DNA of 64,000 nucleotides from Porticoccaceae bacterium. Its GTDB lineage: Bacteria > Pseudomonadota > Gammaproteobacteria > Pseudomonadales > Porticoccaceae. The notes below the pieces were generated by a model. It was not told where the DNA came from. It searched no databases and was given only the letters and a program-made list of their open reading frames with translations. Within the stretch, counting starts at the first letter, position 1. Each line of letters opens with the position of its first letter. The DNA is taken from assembly GCA_024639885.1 (NCBI GenBank), contig JAHEGD010000001.1:62001-126000 (forward strand). Direction: 5' to 3'. The position numbers and the translations under genes are program-made. Shown in pieces: positions 8,842 through 19,865 of the stretch.

Positions 8842-9870
8842 CTATAGCACAACCGTCGCGTCGCTCTGCGTTAACTGCGGCTGCTGTAACTCGACCAACT
8901 CGCGCAGCATAGCGGTCGCGTACTGGCCAGCCGCCAAGCCAAACGAGAGCTGCAGGGTCGTCTCGTCGAGCCACTGCCAGCTGAGCGCTTGCGGGTAGGC
9001 CAATAGCGGTCGGCGCTGCTGGCTGAGCCCGCCGTGTTCGAGGGCGTGACACCAGCTCTGCCACGGTGCCAGCCAGCTCGCCTCGCGGTCGGCCAACGCG
9101 GCAGCGGCGCCGGAGCGGCCGCGCCCCCACAGCGGACCATCATCGTCGCGGCTGAGCGGCCGGTCGCGCTCGGCGAGACGAGCGTGCAACACCTGGTTGA
9201 ATAGCCACGAGCGCGCCGCCGACAGCAGCAAGCCGTTGTTGCCGATCGGTTTGACCGGACCACTGCCGCGCCGCGCTCGCGAGCGCTGGCGACCGCGATC
9301 ACCGACCAGCTTGCCGGCGGCGACCAGACGCTCCACCTCAACCAAATTATTGGCGTTGCGACCAAACCGCTGGGCGCCAAAATAGTTGGCAAAGCCGCCC
9401 TGCGCGAACGCGGTTAGGCGCGCGTCGACGTCGCTGCAAGCGGCGCTGACCCGGCGCAGCACAATAGTAAATTGGTTGCCGCTGTGGTCGCCGCGACGCA
9501 GTTTGCCGGCGCCGCGGCCACTCGCCAAGATGGTGTAGTCTGCGTCGGCCAGCGCCGCCAGCGGCAGCTCGCGGCCGGGCAGGTGCAGGCTGTACCACTG
9601 GCGGGTGATCGCGATGCGATCCTTGAGCCCACACAAGCCGACCGCATGCGGCTCGATACCCGCTCGCTCGGCGAGCCGCTGGGCCACCCAGAGACTGTTT
9701 TGGTCGCGCTTTTCGATCTGCAGGTAGAGGTGTTCGCCGCCGTTCAGGGACGGCGTAAACTGCTCATCAACGATAAAATCAGCGGCGCTAGTTTTAAACT
9801 GCGCCGACCCTAGCGGCGCACCGTGGTAGCTGTTGAGCTGATCGGGATGCGCCGCCGCGCCACTCAACAA
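8842..9870 (-). CDS. truD: tRNA pseudouridine(13) synthase TruD
   Basis: TruD isomerises U13 of certain tRNAs to pseudouridine. The 342-residue product contains the family signature [14 protein letters not shown], with the catalytic Asp in GLKDR near residue 83, and the conserved [10 protein letters not shown]. Its start overlaps the end of ispF by 7 bp, so it is part of the ispD-ispF-truD operon. Confidence 0.95.
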   Translation of the reverse strand: MLSGAAAHPDQLNSYHGAPLGSAQFKTSAADFIVDEQFTPSLNGGEHLYLQIEKRDQNSLWVAQRLAERAGIEPHAVGLCGLKDRIAITRQWYSLHLPGRELPLAALADADYTILASGRGAGKLRRGDHSGNQFTIVLRRVSAACSDVDARLTAFAQGGFANYFGAQRFGRNANNLVEVERLVAAGKLVGDRGRQRSRARRGSGPVKPIGNNGLLLSAARSWLFNQVLHARLAERDRPLSRDDDGPLWGRGRSGAAAALADREASWLAPWQSWCHALEHGGLSQQRRPLLAYPQALSWQWLDETTLQLSFGLAAGQYATAMLRELVELQQPQLTQSDATVVL

Positions 9871-10355
9871 CTGCGGGTCCGGCCGTTCGGCTCGAGCAGC
9901 ACCACCGCCAGCGCCGCGATACCCTCACCGCGGCCGGTGAAACCGAGCCGTTCGCTGGTGGTCGCCTTGACACTGATCGCACCGAGCGGCGCCTGCAGGT
10001 CATCGGCGATGGTGGCGCGCATCGCGTCGCGGTGCGGAGCCAGTTTGGGTAGCTCGGCGATCACGGTAAGATCGGCATTGGCCAGCCGGTAACCTTCGCG
10101 TTCGATCAGCGCGGCGACCTCGCGCAGCAGCGCGCGGCTGTCGGCTCCGGCATAGCGCGGGTCGCTATCGGGAAAGTGGCCACCGATATCGCCGAGCGCC
10201 AGCGCGCCGAGCAGGGCATCCATCAACGCGTGGAGCAGCACATCGCCGTCGGAGTGGGCGAGCAGCGCGCGATCATGTGCAATGGTGACGCCGCCGAGCG
10301 TGACTCGGTCGCCGTCGGTGAAGGCGTGAACGTCAAATCCCTGGCCTATTCGCAT
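9864..10355 (-). CDS. ispF: 2-C-methyl-D-erythritol 2,4-cyclodiphosphate synthase
   Basis: This enzyme catalyses the fifth step of the MEP isoprenoid pathway, forming the cyclic diphosphate with release of CMP. The 163-residue product begins [12 protein letters not shown], with the zinc ligands D8 and H10, and continues with [14 protein letters not shown], the third ligand region. It overlaps ispD by 10 bp and truD by 7 bp. Confidence 0.97.
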   Translation of the reverse strand: MRIGQGFDVHAFTDGDRVTLGGVTIAHDRALLAHSDGDVLLHALMDALLGALALGDIGGHFPDSDPRYAGADSRALLREVAALIEREGYRLANADLTVIAELPKLAPHRDAMRATIADDLQAPLGAISVKATTSERLGFTGRGEGIAALAVVLLEPNGRTRSC

Positions 10356-11059
10356 AGCGGCTCCTGTTGTTGTGCGGCGAGTATCGCGGCCGCGATCGGC
10401 AGCTGTTCGGCGACCGTGATTTTGATGTTATCGGTGCGCCCCGCCACCACCATAACCGGGTGACCGGCCGCCTCGACCGCAGAGGCCTCATCGGTGATCG
10501 CTCGGCCCGCGGTTAACCCGCCGCGCAGCGCGTCTGCCAGCAGCTGGTAGCGAAACAGCTGTGGGGTCTGCGCCAACCAGTACTGCTCGCGTTCGGCGGT
10601 AGCGGCGACAACGCCCGCGCCGACCCGCTTTAGGGTCTCCGCCACTGGGGTGACCAGAATCGCACCGACCGAGCTGGTCGCCGCCGCTGCCTGCAACTTG
10701 GCGATATCGGTGCCGGTAATACAGGGCCGGGCGATATCGTGGACCAGCACCCAGTCGTCGGCCGCGGCCAGCCCAGCGAGCGCGTCAAGCCCTGCCAACA
10801 CCGAGTCGGCGCGCTGCGCGCCACCGGCGACACTCTTTACCCGGCGATCGCCAAGCGACTCGACAGCGGCCCAGCCCGGTTCAGCCAAGTCACGCGCCAC
10901 GACCAGCCCGGCCAGTGCCGGCACCGCCAGTAGCCTGCTCAAGGTGTGCTCGGCCACACAGCTGCCGGCGAGCGGAAAGAACTGTTTGGGCTGCGTCGCA
11001 GAGAAGCGGCTGCCACTGCCGGCCGCGGCGACCACCGCCCACAGGGTTGGCTCACTCAC
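10346..11059 (-). CDS. ispD: 2-C-methyl-D-erythritol 4-phosphate cytidylyltransferase
   Basis: IspD transfers CMP from CTP to MEP in the non-mevalonate isoprenoid pathway. The product has the nucleotide-binding AAAGSGSRF at its N-terminus, [10 protein letters not shown] in the middle and [10 protein letters not shown] later. A GTG at 11059 is preferred as start (237 residues): it follows GAGGAG by seven bases, begins with SEPTLW and overlaps the ftsB stop by 8 bp. An upstream in-frame start at 11080 would overlap ftsB by 29 bp. Confidence 0.94.
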   Translation of the reverse strand: MSEPTLWAVVAAAGSGSRFSATQPKQFFPLAGSCVAEHTLSRLLAVPALAGLVVARDLAEPGWAAVESLGDRRVKSVAGGAQRADSVLAGLDALAGLAAADDWVLVHDIARPCITGTDIAKLQAAAATSSVGAILVTPVAETLKRVGAGVVAATAEREQYWLAQTPQLFRYQLLADALRGGLTAGRAITDEASAVEAAGHPVMVVAGRTDNIKITVAEQLPIAAAILAAQQQEPLCE

Positions 11060-11342
11060 CGCTCGGCTCCTCTGGTTCAACCAGCAAAAAAAAGTGCTCG
11101 CCCTGCTTGATTAGACCGAGCTCGCTGCGGGCGCGCTGTTCGATCGCGGCGAGATCTTCTTTAAGGCTTTTAACATCGCTGGCGAGGTCGCTGTTGCGCG
11201 TCGCCAACTGGCTATTGAGCGCTCGCTGGTCGGCAATCTGGCCATTCAGTGCGGCGCGCTGCGCCAAACTGCCCTCGCCAAACCAGAGCCGCAGCTGCAG
11301 TAACAGCAACATCGCGAGCAGCCCTATCAATAGCCAGCGCAA
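11052..11342 (-). CDS. ftsB: Cell division protein FtsB
   Basis: This is a 96-residue bitopic membrane protein of the divisome. One N-terminal transmembrane helix (about residues 3-18) is followed by a coiled coil (about 28-70: LNGQIADQRALNSQLATRN) and the conserved end segment ARSELGLIKQGEHFFLLV. FtsB works with FtsL and FtsQ to activate septal wall synthesis. Adjacency to ispD is conserved in gammaproteobacteria. Upstream lies der rather than the eno often found there. Confidence 0.92.
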   Translation of the reverse strand: MRWLLIGLLAMLLLLQLRLWFGEGSLAQRAALNGQIADQRALNSQLATRNSDLASDVKSLKEDLAAIEQRARSELGLIKQGEHFFLLVEPEEPSGE

Positions 11343-11353
11343 CGGTCCGCCCT

Positions 11354-12739
11354 CTATTTGTGGTGCTTTTTGATCGAGCGACGACGCTTGTGCTGCTGAT
11401 CATCGGTGAGCTGCTTGCGGCGCTCTTTAAACGGGTTATCGGAGGTCTTGTACTCGACCCGCACCGGGGTACCGTGCAGGTCCAGCTCGCGGCGAAAGAT
11501 CTTCTCTAGGAACCGGGTGTAGTGCTTGGGCACCGAGTCGGTCTGGTTGCCGTGAATGACAATCACCGGTGGATTGCGGCCACCGGCGTGGGCGTAGCGC
11601 AGCTTAATGCGGCGGCCGTTAGCCATCGGCGGCTGGTGCTCTTCCACCGCCCCCTCAAGAATTTTAGTCAAACGCGAGGTGCTCAGTTTGTCGGTCGCCG
11701 ATGAGTAGGCGCGGTTGATCGAGTCGTAGAGCAGACCGACACCGGTGCCGTGCAGCGCCGAGATAAAATGGATATCGGCAAAGTCGACAAAGCGCAGCCG
11801 ACGGCCCAGTTCAATCTTAATGTAGTCGCGCTGTTCCGGCGCCAGCCCATCCCACTTATTGACCGCCACCACCAGCGCGCGGCCGGCGTCGATCACTGAG
11901 CCCATCAGGTGCAGGTCTTGGTCAACCACCCCCTCTTGGCCATCGATCAATAGCACCACCACGTTGGCGTCTTCGATCGCCTGCAGGGTCTTTACAATCG
12001 AGAACTTCTCGACCGCCAGTTTGATGTTTTTGCGCTTACGGATACCGGCAGTATCGATCAGCGTGTAGTTGACACCGCGTCGCTCGTAGTCGATGTAGAC
12101 GCTATCGCGGGTGGTACCGGGCATGTCGTAGACCACCACGCGGTCTTCACCCAACAGCCGGTTGACCAGCGTCGACTTGCCGACGTTGGGGCGGCCGACC
12201 ACGCCGATACGGATAGCACCGTTGTCGTCGCCGTCGCTCTCTTCAATCTCGGGATAGCCAGCCAGCAGATGCTCCATCATCGACCTGACGCCACCGCCGT
12301 GGGTGGCGGTAGTCGGGTAGAGCTGGTCGAAGCCGAGCCGGTAGAAATCGGCCAGCGCCTGGTCTGGATTGACGCCGTCGATCTTGTTGGCGACCAGATA
12401 GACCTCGCGGTTCTTCTGGCGCAGCTGGCGGGCGATGATTTCGTCGACCGGGGTCAGTCCGGCGCGGCAGTCGACCACAAACAGAACAATATCGGCCTCG
12501 TCGATCGCCAACTGCGCCTGCGAGGCCATCTTGACGTCGATGCCCTCCTCCTCGCCGGACAGGCCGCCGGTATCAATCACCATAAAGCGGCGGTTGAACA
12601 GCTCGCCCTCGCCGTACTTGCGGTCGCGGGTAAGGCCGGCGAAGTTGGCCACCAGCGCATCACGGCTGCGCGTGAGCTGGTTGAAGATAGTCGATTTACC
12701 GACGTTGGGGCGCCCGACAAGGGCGATGACAGGAATCAT
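11354..12739 (-). CDS. der: Ribosome biogenesis GTPase Der (EngA)
   Basis: Der has two tandem GTPase domains and a KH-like domain and acts in 50S subunit assembly. Both P-loops (GRPNVGKST), both Walker B motifs (DTGG and DTAG) and both base-recognition motifs (NKID and NKWD) are intact. The C-terminus is very basic ([12 protein letters not shown]). The start at 12739, giving 461 residues that begin [17 protein letters not shown], matches the family; a longer frame to 12808 has no counterpart. No clear ribosome-binding site precedes 12739. Confidence 0.96.
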   Translation of the reverse strand: MIPVIALVGRPNVGKSTIFNQLTRSRDALVANFAGLTRDRKYGEGELFNRRFMVIDTGGLSGEEEGIDVKMASQAQLAIDEADIVLFVVDCRAGLTPVDEIIARQLRQKNREVYLVANKIDGVNPDQALADFYRLGFDQLYPTTATHGGGVRSMMEHLLAGYPEIEESDGDDNGAIRIGVVGRPNVGKSTLVNRLLGEDRVVVYDMPGTTRDSVYIDYERRGVNYTLIDTAGIRKRKNIKLAVEKFSIVKTLQAIEDANVVVLLIDGQEGVVDQDLHLMGSVIDAGRALVVAVNKWDGLAPEQRDYIKIELGRRLRFVDFADIHFISALHGTGVGLLYDSINRAYSSATDKLSTSRLTKILEGAVEEHQPPMANGRRIKLRYAHAGGRNPPVIVIHGNQTDSVPKHYTRFLEKIFRRELDLHGTPVRVEYKTSDNPFKERRKQLTDDQQHKRRRSIKKHHK

Positions 12740-12818
12740 AGGGGGAGGCCGCAATTTAATCCGGCATTTTACTGCAAAGCGGCGGGCCGCGATAGCGAAC
12801 CCGCCCAAACCACCACGG

Positions 12819-13958
12819 TTACTTGATCGAATAACTGCTCAGCGAGCCGTCATTGGCCTGTACGATCAACTGATCGCCAGCGACTGCCATCGCCACGCTG
12901 ACCCCAGCCGAGTCGACCCGGGTACGGCCGACAAAACTGCCGTCGATCTGGTCGAGCAGGTGCAGATAACCTTCGCCGTCGGCGACCGCTAAATAGCCGC
13001 TAAACGCCACCGGCGCCACCAAGCGGCGCAAAAACAGCTGGCCGTTGCTCCACAGCTGCTGGCCACCACCGGCGCCAAACGCCAGCACGGTGTCGTCGTC
13101 GCCGACCACAAACAGCTGGTCGCTGCCGTAGGCGGGCGAGTTAAAGCTAGAGGCGGGCTGTTGCCAGAGGGTGCGCCCGGTGCCGCGCGACAGCGCGCCG
13201 AGCTGGCCCTGATAAGAGACCGAGTAGAGCACGTCACCAACCAGCAGCGGCTGACCATCAATATCGACCATTCGCTCCAGCTCGGTGCGGCCCTGCGGCA
13301 GCGCCAGGCGGCTCTCCCAGAGCAGTGAGCCGTTGCCGCCGTTGAAGCCGATCAGTTTGCCCGAGTCAAATCCGGCGTAGACATTGCCCGCTGAGATCAG
13401 CGGCGAGCCACCGCCGCGCACGGTCAAAATCGGCGCATCGGCGTCGTGTCGCCAGCGCACTTCGCCACTGCTGCCCTCAAGCAGGTAGAGCTGATTGTCG
13501 ATGGTCTGAACCGCCACCATCGCACCGTCGGTGGCCGGCGCCGCCAGCACCTCTGAGCTTACCTGAGCGCTCCACAACTGCTCACCCGTGGCGCTATCCA
13601 GCGCCACCACCAAGCCGTCGAGATCGGCGACCACCACCAAGCTGCCGCCCGCGGCAACGCCACCAGAGAGCTCCAACTCCAGCTCGCGGCGCCAGCTGCG
13701 CTTGCCAGTCGCTGTATCGAACGCGCTCACTGTGCCGCGCGGGTCAGCGGCGTAGACGCGACCCCCACTGACCGCCGGCCGCAGCGAGGCGGCGTAGCTG
13801 TCGACCCCTTTACCAATATCGGCAGACCAGTTGCGCTCAATGTCGACACGCTGGTCAAATTTAGTCAGCTCGGCCGGCTTAATTTCGTCGCCGCCAAAAT
13901 CCAGCCAGCTACAGCCGCCCAACAACAGGGCCGCTGCCATCGCCGTTAAAAGTCTCAT
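12819..13958 (-). CDS. bamB: Outer-membrane assembly lipoprotein BamB
   Basis: BamB is the beta-propeller lipoprotein of the BAM complex that inserts outer-membrane proteins. The 379-residue product has a lipobox (LLLGGC, Cys near residue 16) and a series of PQQ-like repeats (for example [15 protein letters not shown] and [13 protein letters not shown]). The ATG at 13958 follows GGGAG and overlaps the yfgM stop region. The yfgM-bamB-der order is conserved in gammaproteobacteria. Confidence 0.95.
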   Translation of the reverse strand: MRLLTAMAAALLLGGCSWLDFGGDEIKPAELTKFDQRVDIERNWSADIGKGVDSYAASLRPAVSGGRVYAADPRGTVSAFDTATGKRSWRRELELELSGGVAAGGSLVVVADLDGLVVALDSATGEQLWSAQVSSEVLAAPATDGAMVAVQTIDNQLYLLEGSSGEVRWRHDADAPILTVRGGGSPLISAGNVYAGFDSGKLIGFNGGNGSLLWESRLALPQGRTELERMVDIDGQPLLVGDVLYSVSYQGQLGALSRGTGRTLWQQPASSFNSPAYGSDQLFVVGDDDTVLAFGAGGGQQLWSNGQLFLRRLVAPVAFSGYLAVADGEGYLHLLDQIDGSFVGRTRVDSAGVSVAMAVAGDQLIVQANDGSLSSYSIK

Positions 13959-13959
13959 A

Positions 13960-14661
13960 TCACTGCTCCCCTTGATCGGCAGCGCCATCGGCGCCATCGA
14001 TCACCGCGCTAGCGGCAACGGCATTAAGTTTCAATTCAAGGAGCGGCTCCGCGCTCTGCTCAACACCCGCCGCAAGCGCCGCTTGATAGGCGGTAAAGGC
14101 GGCGCCGTCATTGCCCTGCGAGCGGTGCAGGTCGCCGCGCAGCTCCGCATAAGCGGCAGTGAACGAAAGCTCCGGCGGGCTCTGCACCAGCGCTAATGCG
14201 CCGTCAACATCACCGCTGGCGGCCAATACCCGCGCCAATCGCAGCGTGGTTGCGGCACCCAGACCGGCGTCGGGGTCGCTCGCCAACACCCAGCGCAGCT
14301 GGTCAGCGGCACCCTCCAAGTCGTCACTTTCAACTGCCAGTCGCGCCAGCAGCAACGCCGCGTAGCGGCCGTATTGGCTGCTCGCTGCGGTCGCTTTCAG
14401 GGCCGCTGCGCGGCTCTCCAGCTCGGCGGCTAAAGTGCTGTCGAGCGGCTCGCCAAGCGGAGTTGCCACCAGCAGGTCAGAGAGCGCCTGATACTCGCTA
14501 GAGGCGGCCAAGTTGGCCTCTTCAACACTGTGCTGGTAGTAGCTCCAACCGCCGTAGCTGCCGGCCAGCAACACTATCGCAGCCACTACGCCACGGCCCT
14601 GCTCGGCCCACCAACGCTTGAGTCGTTCGATCTGTTCTTCTTCGCTAAGATGGTCTGCCAC
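13960..14661 (-). CDS. yfgM: YfgM-like tetratricopeptide protein
   Basis: This 233-residue protein starts with a conserved cytoplasmic motif (LSEEEQIERLKRWWAEQG). A single transmembrane helix follows (about 25-42) and then a periplasmic TPR-like region. It matches the YfgM family, described as an ancillary SecYEG translocon factor linked to periplasmic chaperones. It lies between hisS and bamB, its usual place. Confidence 0.9.
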   Translation of the reverse strand: MADHLSEEEQIERLKRWWAEQGRGVVAAIVLLAGSYGGWSYYQHSVEEANLAASSEYQALSDLLVATPLGEPLDSTLAAELESRAAALKATAASSQYGRYAALLLARLAVESDDLEGAADQLRWVLASDPDAGLGAATTLRLARVLAASGDVDGALALVQSPPELSFTAAYAELRGDLHRSQGNDGAAFTAYQAALAAGVEQSAEPLLELKLNAVAASAVIDGADGAADQGEQ

Positions 14662-14672
14662 ACTGCTCTCCT

Positions 14673-15947
14673 TTAATTTTTAGCGGCGAAGTGAGCGGTT
14701 AACACACCGGCCAGTTCACTCTGCTCTACGCTGGCCTGCTCGCCGTTGCGCAAGTATTTTACGACCGCGCTGCCCGCCGCGACCTCGTCTTCGCCGAGTA
14801 TCACCGCCAGCTCGGCACCGCTGCGGTCGGCGCGTTTGAGCTGCGATTTAAAGCTGCCACCGGCGCAGTCTAGCTGCAACCGCCAACTGCCGGCGCTGCG
14901 CAGCTGCTCGGCGAGCTGCTGGGCCGGCAGCGCGACATCGCCCACTGCGGCGAGATAGATATCCACTTGTTGGGCGACACTATCGGGGAGCTGCCCGAGC
15001 TCGTCAAGCAGCAGCACCAGCCGCTCGACCCCCATCGCCAGCCCGACCGCCGGGCACGGCTTGCCGCCGAGCTGCTCGACTAGGCCGTCGTAGCGTCCGC
15101 CGGCACAGACCGTGCCCTGCGCGCCAAGCGCGTCAGTGACCCACTCGAACACAGTTTTTGAGTAGTAGTCGAGACCGCGCACCAGCCGCGGGTTGACCTG
15201 GTAAGCGACCCCGGCAGCGTCGAGCAGCGCGCAGAGCTGCGCAAAATGGTCGCGCGACGGCTGGTCGATAAAGTCACCCAGGGTTGGTGCTCCGGCCAGC
15301 AGCGCCTGGGTGGCATCGCTCTTGCTGTCGAGAATACGCAGCGGGTTGCTGGCCAAGCGGCGCTGGCTGTCCTCGTCGAGCTGATCGCGGCGCGCCGCTA
15401 GGTAGTCGATCAGCGCGGCGCGGTAGCGGGCGCGGTCGGCGGCGCTGCCGAGTGAGTTGATCTGCAGCGTGACCGCCTCGCTCAAGCCGAGCTCGGCCCA
15501 CAGCCGCGCAGTAAACACCAGCAACTCGGCATCGATTTGTGGGCCGTCCATGCCGAACGTCTCTACCCCAATCTGGTGGAACTGGCGCAGCCGCCCCTTC
15601 TGCGGCCGCTCATGGCGAAACATCGGCCCGGCGTACCAGAGCCGCTGCAGCTGGTTGTGCAGCAGGCCGTTTTGCAGCGCTGCGCGAACACAGCCGGCGG
15701 TGCCTTCGGGGCGCAGGGTCAGCGGGTCGCCGTTGCGGTCGTCAAAGCTGTACATCTCTTTTTCGACAATATCGGTCACCTCGCCGATCGAGCGTTTGAA
15801 CAGCTCGGTCGACTCGACGATCGGGAAGCGAATTTCGCTATAGCCGTAGCGGGCCAACAGGCCGCTGACGGTTTTCTCCAAGTACTGCCAGCTCGGCGAC
15901 TCGGTGGGCAGCAGGTCGTTCATGCCGCGGATAGACTGCAATTTCAT
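14673..15947 (-). CDS. hisS: Histidyl-tRNA synthetase
   Basis: This class II synthetase charges tRNA-His. The 424-residue product begins [14 protein letters not shown]. It carries motif 2 ([19 protein letters not shown]), the histidine-binding motifs [15 protein letters not shown] and [15 protein letters not shown], and the C-terminal anticodon-binding domain. It sits 33 bp after ispG and 11 bp before yfgM. Confidence 0.97.
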   Translation of the reverse strand: MKLQSIRGMNDLLPTESPSWQYLEKTVSGLLARYGYSEIRFPIVESTELFKRSIGEVTDIVEKEMYSFDDRNGDPLTLRPEGTAGCVRAALQNGLLHNQLQRLWYAGPMFRHERPQKGRLRQFHQIGVETFGMDGPQIDAELLVFTARLWAELGLSEAVTLQINSLGSAADRARYRAALIDYLAARRDQLDEDSQRRLASNPLRILDSKSDATQALLAGAPTLGDFIDQPSRDHFAQLCALLDAAGVAYQVNPRLVRGLDYYSKTVFEWVTDALGAQGTVCAGGRYDGLVEQLGGKPCPAVGLAMGVERLVLLLDELGQLPDSVAQQVDIYLAAVGDVALPAQQLAEQLRSAGSWRLQLDCAGGSFKSQLKRADRSGAELAVILGEDEVAAGSAVVKYLRNGEQASVEQSELAGVLTAHFAAKN

Positions 15948-15980
15948 GGTTAATCCTTACTTGCGGTCGGGCGCTGTCGC

Positions 15981-17093
15981 TCAACCTTTTACTATCAGAT
16001 CGGCTGCTGCGGCCGCCTTGCGCTCGGCGGCGGCGCGCACCAGCTGCTCCAACTCGTCAACCAGGTTGGCATTGTCGAGTTTCTGCGACGGCACACCGTC
16101 GATGTAAACCAGGTTGGCCGGGCTGCCGCCGGTCAGACCGACATCGCTCTCTTTGGCCTCGCCGGGGCCGTTGACGATACAGCCGATGATCGAGACATCC
16201 ATCGCCACGTCGATATCCTCGAGGCGGTTTTCCAACTCATTAACTGTCGCGATCACATCAAAGTTCTGCCGCGAACAGCTTGGGCAGGCGATAAAGTTGA
16301 TCCCCTTACTGCGCAACCGCAGGCTGCGCAGCATATCCCAAGCGACCTTGACCTCTTCGACCGGATCGGCGGCCAGCGATATCCGCACCGTGTCACCGAT
16401 CCCCTCCATCAACAGCGCACCCAACCCGACCGCCGACTTGACGGTGCCCGACCGCAATCCGCCAGCTTCGGTAATGCCTAGGTGCAGCGGCTGGACAATC
16501 TGGCCGGCTAACTGACGGTAGGCGGCGGTCGCCATAAAGATGTCGGACGCCTTGACGCTCACTTTGAAATCTTGAAAGTCGTAGCGGTCGAGCAGCTCGA
16601 CGTTGCGCAGTGCCGATTCGACCATCGCTTCGGCAGTCGGTTCACTGTATTTGCGCAGCAGCTCTTTGCCGAGCGAACCGGCGTTGACACCGATCCGGAT
16701 CGGGATGTTTTTATCCCGCGCCGAGGCGATCACCTCGCGCAAGCGGTCCTCGCGGGTGATATTACCGGGGTTGATACGCAAACAGTCTACACCCAGCTCG
16801 GCGACCCGCAGCGCGATGTGGTGGTCAAAGTGAATATCCGCAACCAGCGGTACGGCGACCCGCTGGCGGATCTGGCCGAACGCCTCGGCGGCGTCGAGCG
16901 AGGGCACCGAGACACGCACAATATCGGCACCCGCGGCAACGATCCGTTCGATCTGCGCTACCGTGGCGGCGACATCGCAGGTCTCGGTGTTGGTCATACT
17001 CTGCACAGAGATCGGCGCATCGCCGCCGACGGCGACACTGCCAACCATAATTTGGCGCGACTGGCGGCGTTTAATCGGTGATTCACTGAACAT
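15981..17093 (-). CDS. ispG: 4-hydroxy-3-methylbut-2-enyl diphosphate synthase
   Basis: IspG (GcpE) is the [4Fe-4S] enzyme that makes HMBPP in the MEP pathway. The 370-residue product carries the cluster Cys residues in CPSCSRQ and CIVNGPGE, and the N-terminal segment VQSMTNTET of the TIM barrel. The ATG at 17093 is preferred over an upstream frame reaching 17201 because family members begin near [14 protein letters not shown]. The start overlaps the pilW end by 11 bp, leaving no room for rodZ, which lies here in many relatives. IspG depends on the Fe-S machinery encoded in the same string. Confidence 0.96.
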   Translation of the reverse strand: MFSESPIKRRQSRQIMVGSVAVGGDAPISVQSMTNTETCDVAATVAQIERIVAAGADIVRVSVPSLDAAEAFGQIRQRVAVPLVADIHFDHHIALRVAELGVDCLRINPGNITREDRLREVIASARDKNIPIRIGVNAGSLGKELLRKYSEPTAEAMVESALRNVELLDRYDFQDFKVSVKASDIFMATAAYRQLAGQIVQPLHLGITEAGGLRSGTVKSAVGLGALLMEGIGDTVRISLAADPVEEVKVAWDMLRSLRLRSKGINFIACPSCSRQNFDVIATVNELENRLEDIDVAMDVSIIGCIVNGPGEAKESDVGLTGGSPANLVYIDGVPSQKLDNANLVDELEQLVRAAAERKAAAAADLIVKG

Positions 17094-17874
17094 TGCGGCT
17101 CTCCGGTTGGGCGGCGCGGCTGACCCCATAGCGGGCGCGAAGGCTGGCGGTTTGCGGCGCATCGGGAAACAGATTGCGCAGCGCCAAACTGGCACTGGCA
17201 AACAGATCGGGCAGATCTAGCTGGGCGGCAACTTGCACCTCCAGCCACAGGCTATCGGCGCTCGGCACTGTAAGCTGGTCGTAGCGCTGCAACTGCGCCA
17301 GCGCCGGCTGCCAGCTACGCTGCTCTACCAGCAGCTGGGCACTGGCCAGGTAGGGCTCGGCGAAAGCGGGCGCCAGCCGGTTGGCGCTGCGGTAGGCGGC
17401 CAGCGCCGCCTCGTCGTCGCCGAGTTGGTGCTCACAGAGCCCCAAGATATAGAGCGCCTGCGGCCGTCGCTCGGAGCCGAGATCGGCGCTGGCCAAGACC
17501 ATCTGCTCGCGGGCCGCGGCCAGCTCGCCACTGCGGTAGAGCAGCGCGCCGTAGTGGTAGTGGGCCAGCGTGTAGCCCGGCTGTTTGGCGATGGCGCGGC
17601 GGTAAAACTGCCCGGCCAACGCGCTGTCGCCCTCCATCTGGTAGAGCAGTGCGTAGCCGTGGGCGAGCTGCGCGGCGTCGCTGTCGACCGCCTTGGCTTT
17701 GCTGAGGTGGATATTGGCCAGCTCGCGGTTGCCGGCCTCGATGTAGCGGAGCGCCAAATTGAGATGGGCATCAAACGAGCTCTGCTCGGCCTCGCTGAGA
17801 CCGCCCAACGGGTTGAGCGCGGCGCAGCCGGACAGGCTCAGCAGCGCCGCCAACAGCCAGCACTTAGCCGCCAC
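17083..17874 (-). CDS. pilW: Type IV pilus biogenesis TPR lipoprotein PilW/PilF
   Basis: The product is a TPR-rich lipoprotein of the PilF/PilW family, the pilotin that helps the PilQ secretin reach the outer membrane. A GTG at 17874 overlaps the rlmN stop by 11 bp, follows GAGGGGA and gives 263 residues. These begin with a signal peptide and lipobox (LLSLSGC); longer frames would read through rlmN. TPR units are visible from [17 protein letters not shown] onward. No other pilus gene is in the window. The family call rests on the TPR pattern, the lipobox and its place after rlmN. Confidence 0.87.
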   Translation of the reverse strand: MAAKCWLLAALLSLSGCAALNPLGGLSEAEQSSFDAHLNLALRYIEAGNRELANIHLSKAKAVDSDAAQLAHGYALLYQMEGDSALAGQFYRRAIAKQPGYTLAHYHYGALLYRSGELAAAREQMVLASADLGSERRPQALYILGLCEHQLGDDEAALAAYRSANRLAPAFAEPYLASAQLLVEQRSWQPALAQLQRYDQLTVPSADSLWLEVQVAAQLDLPDLFASASLALRNLFPDAPQTASLRARYGVSRAAQPESRNVQ

Positions 17875-19033
17875 TGGCGATAATCCCCTCGCGGGCGGCG
17901 CGCGCCGCGCGGTGGCGCGCGCTGCGCTTGGTTTTATCGTTGACCGCGCCGGCCAGCTGGCCGCAGGCGGCGGCGATGTCGTCGCCGCGGGTGGTCCGTA
18001 CCGTGACGATATACCCAGCTTTCTGCAGGGTGTCGCGGAACCGGTGCAGCGAGTTGTTGCTGACCTTGCGGTAGTCGACTTCATCAAACGGATTGAACGG
18101 GATCAAGTTGATCTTGCACGGCAGGTCGACCAGCAGCGCAGCCAGCTGGGCGGCGTGCTCAGGGCGGTCGTTGACTTGGTCGATCAGCGTGTACTCGACG
18201 GTAATTTTGCGGTGGATATCCGGCATCTTGGTCAGGTAGCGGCGCGAGGCGTCGATCAGCTCAGCGAGCGGGTATTTGCGGTTGATCGGCACCAGCTCGT
18301 TGCGCAGCTCGTCGTTGGGTGCATGCAGCGAGATCGCCAGCGACACGTCGATTTCGTCGCCGAGCTTTTCGATCATCGGCACCACCCCGGCGGTGCTCAG
18401 GGTGACCCGCCGCTTGGAGAGCCCGTAGCCGTTGTCGGCCAGCATCAGGCTCATCGCATCGACGACATTGCGGTAGTTCATCAGTGGCTCACCCATGCCC
18501 ATCATCACCACGTTGGTGACCCGGCGGCTCGCTTTGGCCTCGTACTGGCCGAAGTGTTTGGCGGCGATCCAGACTTGGCCGATGATCTCGGCGGCGGTCA
18601 AATCGCGGTTAAAGCCCTGTTTGCCGGTGGCACAGAAGCTGCAGTCGAGCGAGCAGCCAACCTGCGAGGAGACACACAGGGTGCCGCGGTCGCGCTCGGG
18701 GATGTAGACCGACTCAATGCAGCTGCCACCCTCAACGCGGATGATCCACTTGCAGGTGCCGTCGACCGAATCGTGGCGTTCGACCACTTCGGGCGCGCGG
18801 ATCTCGGCGATCGCGGCGAGCTTTTCACGCAGCGGTTTGGCGACGTTGGTCATCTGCTCAAAGTCGTCGACGCCGGCCTGGTGAATCCACTTCATCACCT
18901 GGGTGGCGCGGAAGCGCTTTTCGCCGAGCTCGAGAAAAAATTCTTCCAAGCGGGAAGCAGAAAGCCCCAAGAGGTTGATTTTCTCCTCTCGGGGCTCTAC
19001 TGCTAGCGGTTGTTGGTCAGCTGGCTGACTCAT
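17864..19033 (-). CDS. rlmN: 23S rRNA / tRNA adenine-C2 methyltransferase RlmN
   Basis: RlmN is a radical-SAM enzyme that methylates C2 of A2503 in 23S rRNA and A37 in some tRNAs. The 389-residue product has the cluster motif [14 protein letters not shown] near residue 120, the SAM region [13 protein letters not shown], and the conserved Cys near the C-terminus (AACGQLAG). It sits in the conserved ndk-rlmN-pilW order and needs Fe-S cluster supply. Confidence 0.96.
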   Translation of the reverse strand: MSQPADQQPLAVEPREEKINLLGLSASRLEEFFLELGEKRFRATQVMKWIHQAGVDDFEQMTNVAKPLREKLAAIAEIRAPEVVERHDSVDGTCKWIIRVEGGSCIESVYIPERDRGTLCVSSQVGCSLDCSFCATGKQGFNRDLTAAEIIGQVWIAAKHFGQYEAKASRRVTNVVMMGMGEPLMNYRNVVDAMSLMLADNGYGLSKRRVTLSTAGVVPMIEKLGDEIDVSLAISLHAPNDELRNELVPINRKYPLAELIDASRRYLTKMPDIHRKITVEYTLIDQVNDRPEHAAQLAALLVDLPCKINLIPFNPFDEVDYRKVSNNSLHRFRDTLQKAGYIVTVRTTRGDDIAAACGQLAGAVNDKTKRSARHRAARAAREGIIASGG

Positions 19034-19070
19034 CGCTGTTCTCTGCCTAAATAGGGCTTTGTGGCGGGGC

Positions 19071-19496
19071 TCAGCGCGCGCAGAGCTCGCTCTCTTGGAA
19101 GAAGTAGCTCACTTCGCGGGCGGCCGACTCGGCTGAGTCAGAGCCGTGCACGGCGTTGGCGTCGATCGACTCGGCAAAGTCGGCGCGGATGGTGCCGGCA
19201 GCGGCTTCTTTGGGGTTGGTGGCACCCATCAGATCGCGGTTGGTGAGTACGGCGTTTTCGCCCTCGAGCACTTGCACGGTAACCGGGCCAGAGGTCATGA
19301 ATGCCACCAGGTCTTTAAAGAACGGGCGCTCGCTGTGCTCGGCGTAAAAGCCTTCGGCATCGGCCTGGCTGAGCTGAACCATTTTAGCCGCGACAATTTT
19401 CAGGCCGGCGTTTTCAAAGCGGCTGTAGATTTGGCCGATGACGTTCTTGGCGACGGCGTCGGGTTTAATGATTGAAAGGGTGCGTTCAGTGGCCAT
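19071..19496 (-). CDS. ndk: Nucleoside diphosphate kinase
   Basis: Ndk exchanges the terminal phosphate between NTPs and NDPs. The 141-residue product begins [18 protein letters not shown] and contains the active-site motif [10 protein letters not shown] with the phosphorylated His. Length and sequence are typical. A 147-bp gap separates it from iscX; the gap holds a small GCCGCT/AGCGGC hairpin, so ndk may have its own promoter. Confidence 0.97.
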   Translation of the reverse strand: MATERTLSIIKPDAVAKNVIGQIYSRFENAGLKIVAAKMVQLSQADAEGFYAEHSERPFFKDLVAFMTSGPVTVQVLEGENAVLTNRDLMGATNPKEAAAGTIRADFAESIDANAVHGSDSAESAAREVSYFFQESELCAR

Positions 19497-19643
19497 GCGC
19501 GGGCTCCGTTATGTCTGTGTCAGTTAAGGTTAAAAAGGGTTTTAAAAATAGCCGGTTAGCGCCGCTCAGCGGCCCTTGGCAAGGAGCGGGATTTTACCTT
19601 CCGGGCGGCCTAACAACAACGTTTTTCTACCCGTCGCGGCGGT

Positions 19644-19841
19644 TTAGTCGGCCTCGTCGATCCACGCCTGCTGGATCGCCTCAAGAACCTTTTCGCCGCT
19701 GCGCTGCGGGTCGTCGTCAAATTGCTCAAGGGCGATTACCCAGTTGCGCAGGTCGACAAAATTGACCGTCAGCGGGTCGGTGTCGGGGTGCTGCTCGGCC
19801 AGTTCGATGGCGATATCCAAAACGTCGGTCCACTTCAACAT
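19644..19841 (-). CDS. iscX: Fe-S assembly protein IscX
   Basis: This 65-residue acidic protein has the IscX (YfhJ) pattern: LKWTDVLDIA at the start, then NFVDLRNWV, FDDDP and an end in AWIDEAD. IscX binds IscS and iron and tunes cluster assembly. It closes the isc operon, 24 bp after fdx. Confidence 0.94.
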   Translation of the reverse strand: MLKWTDVLDIAIELAEQHPDTDPLTVNFVDLRNWVIALEQFDDDPQRSGEKVLEAIQQAWIDEAD

Positions 19842-19865
19842 TGACTCTCTCCTCGCTCAGCGCGC

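Noticed and set aside
17759-19006. 415-codon open frame opposite rlmN
   Set aside because: It is antisense to an intact rlmN with all catalytic motifs; no ribosome-binding site or domain supports it.
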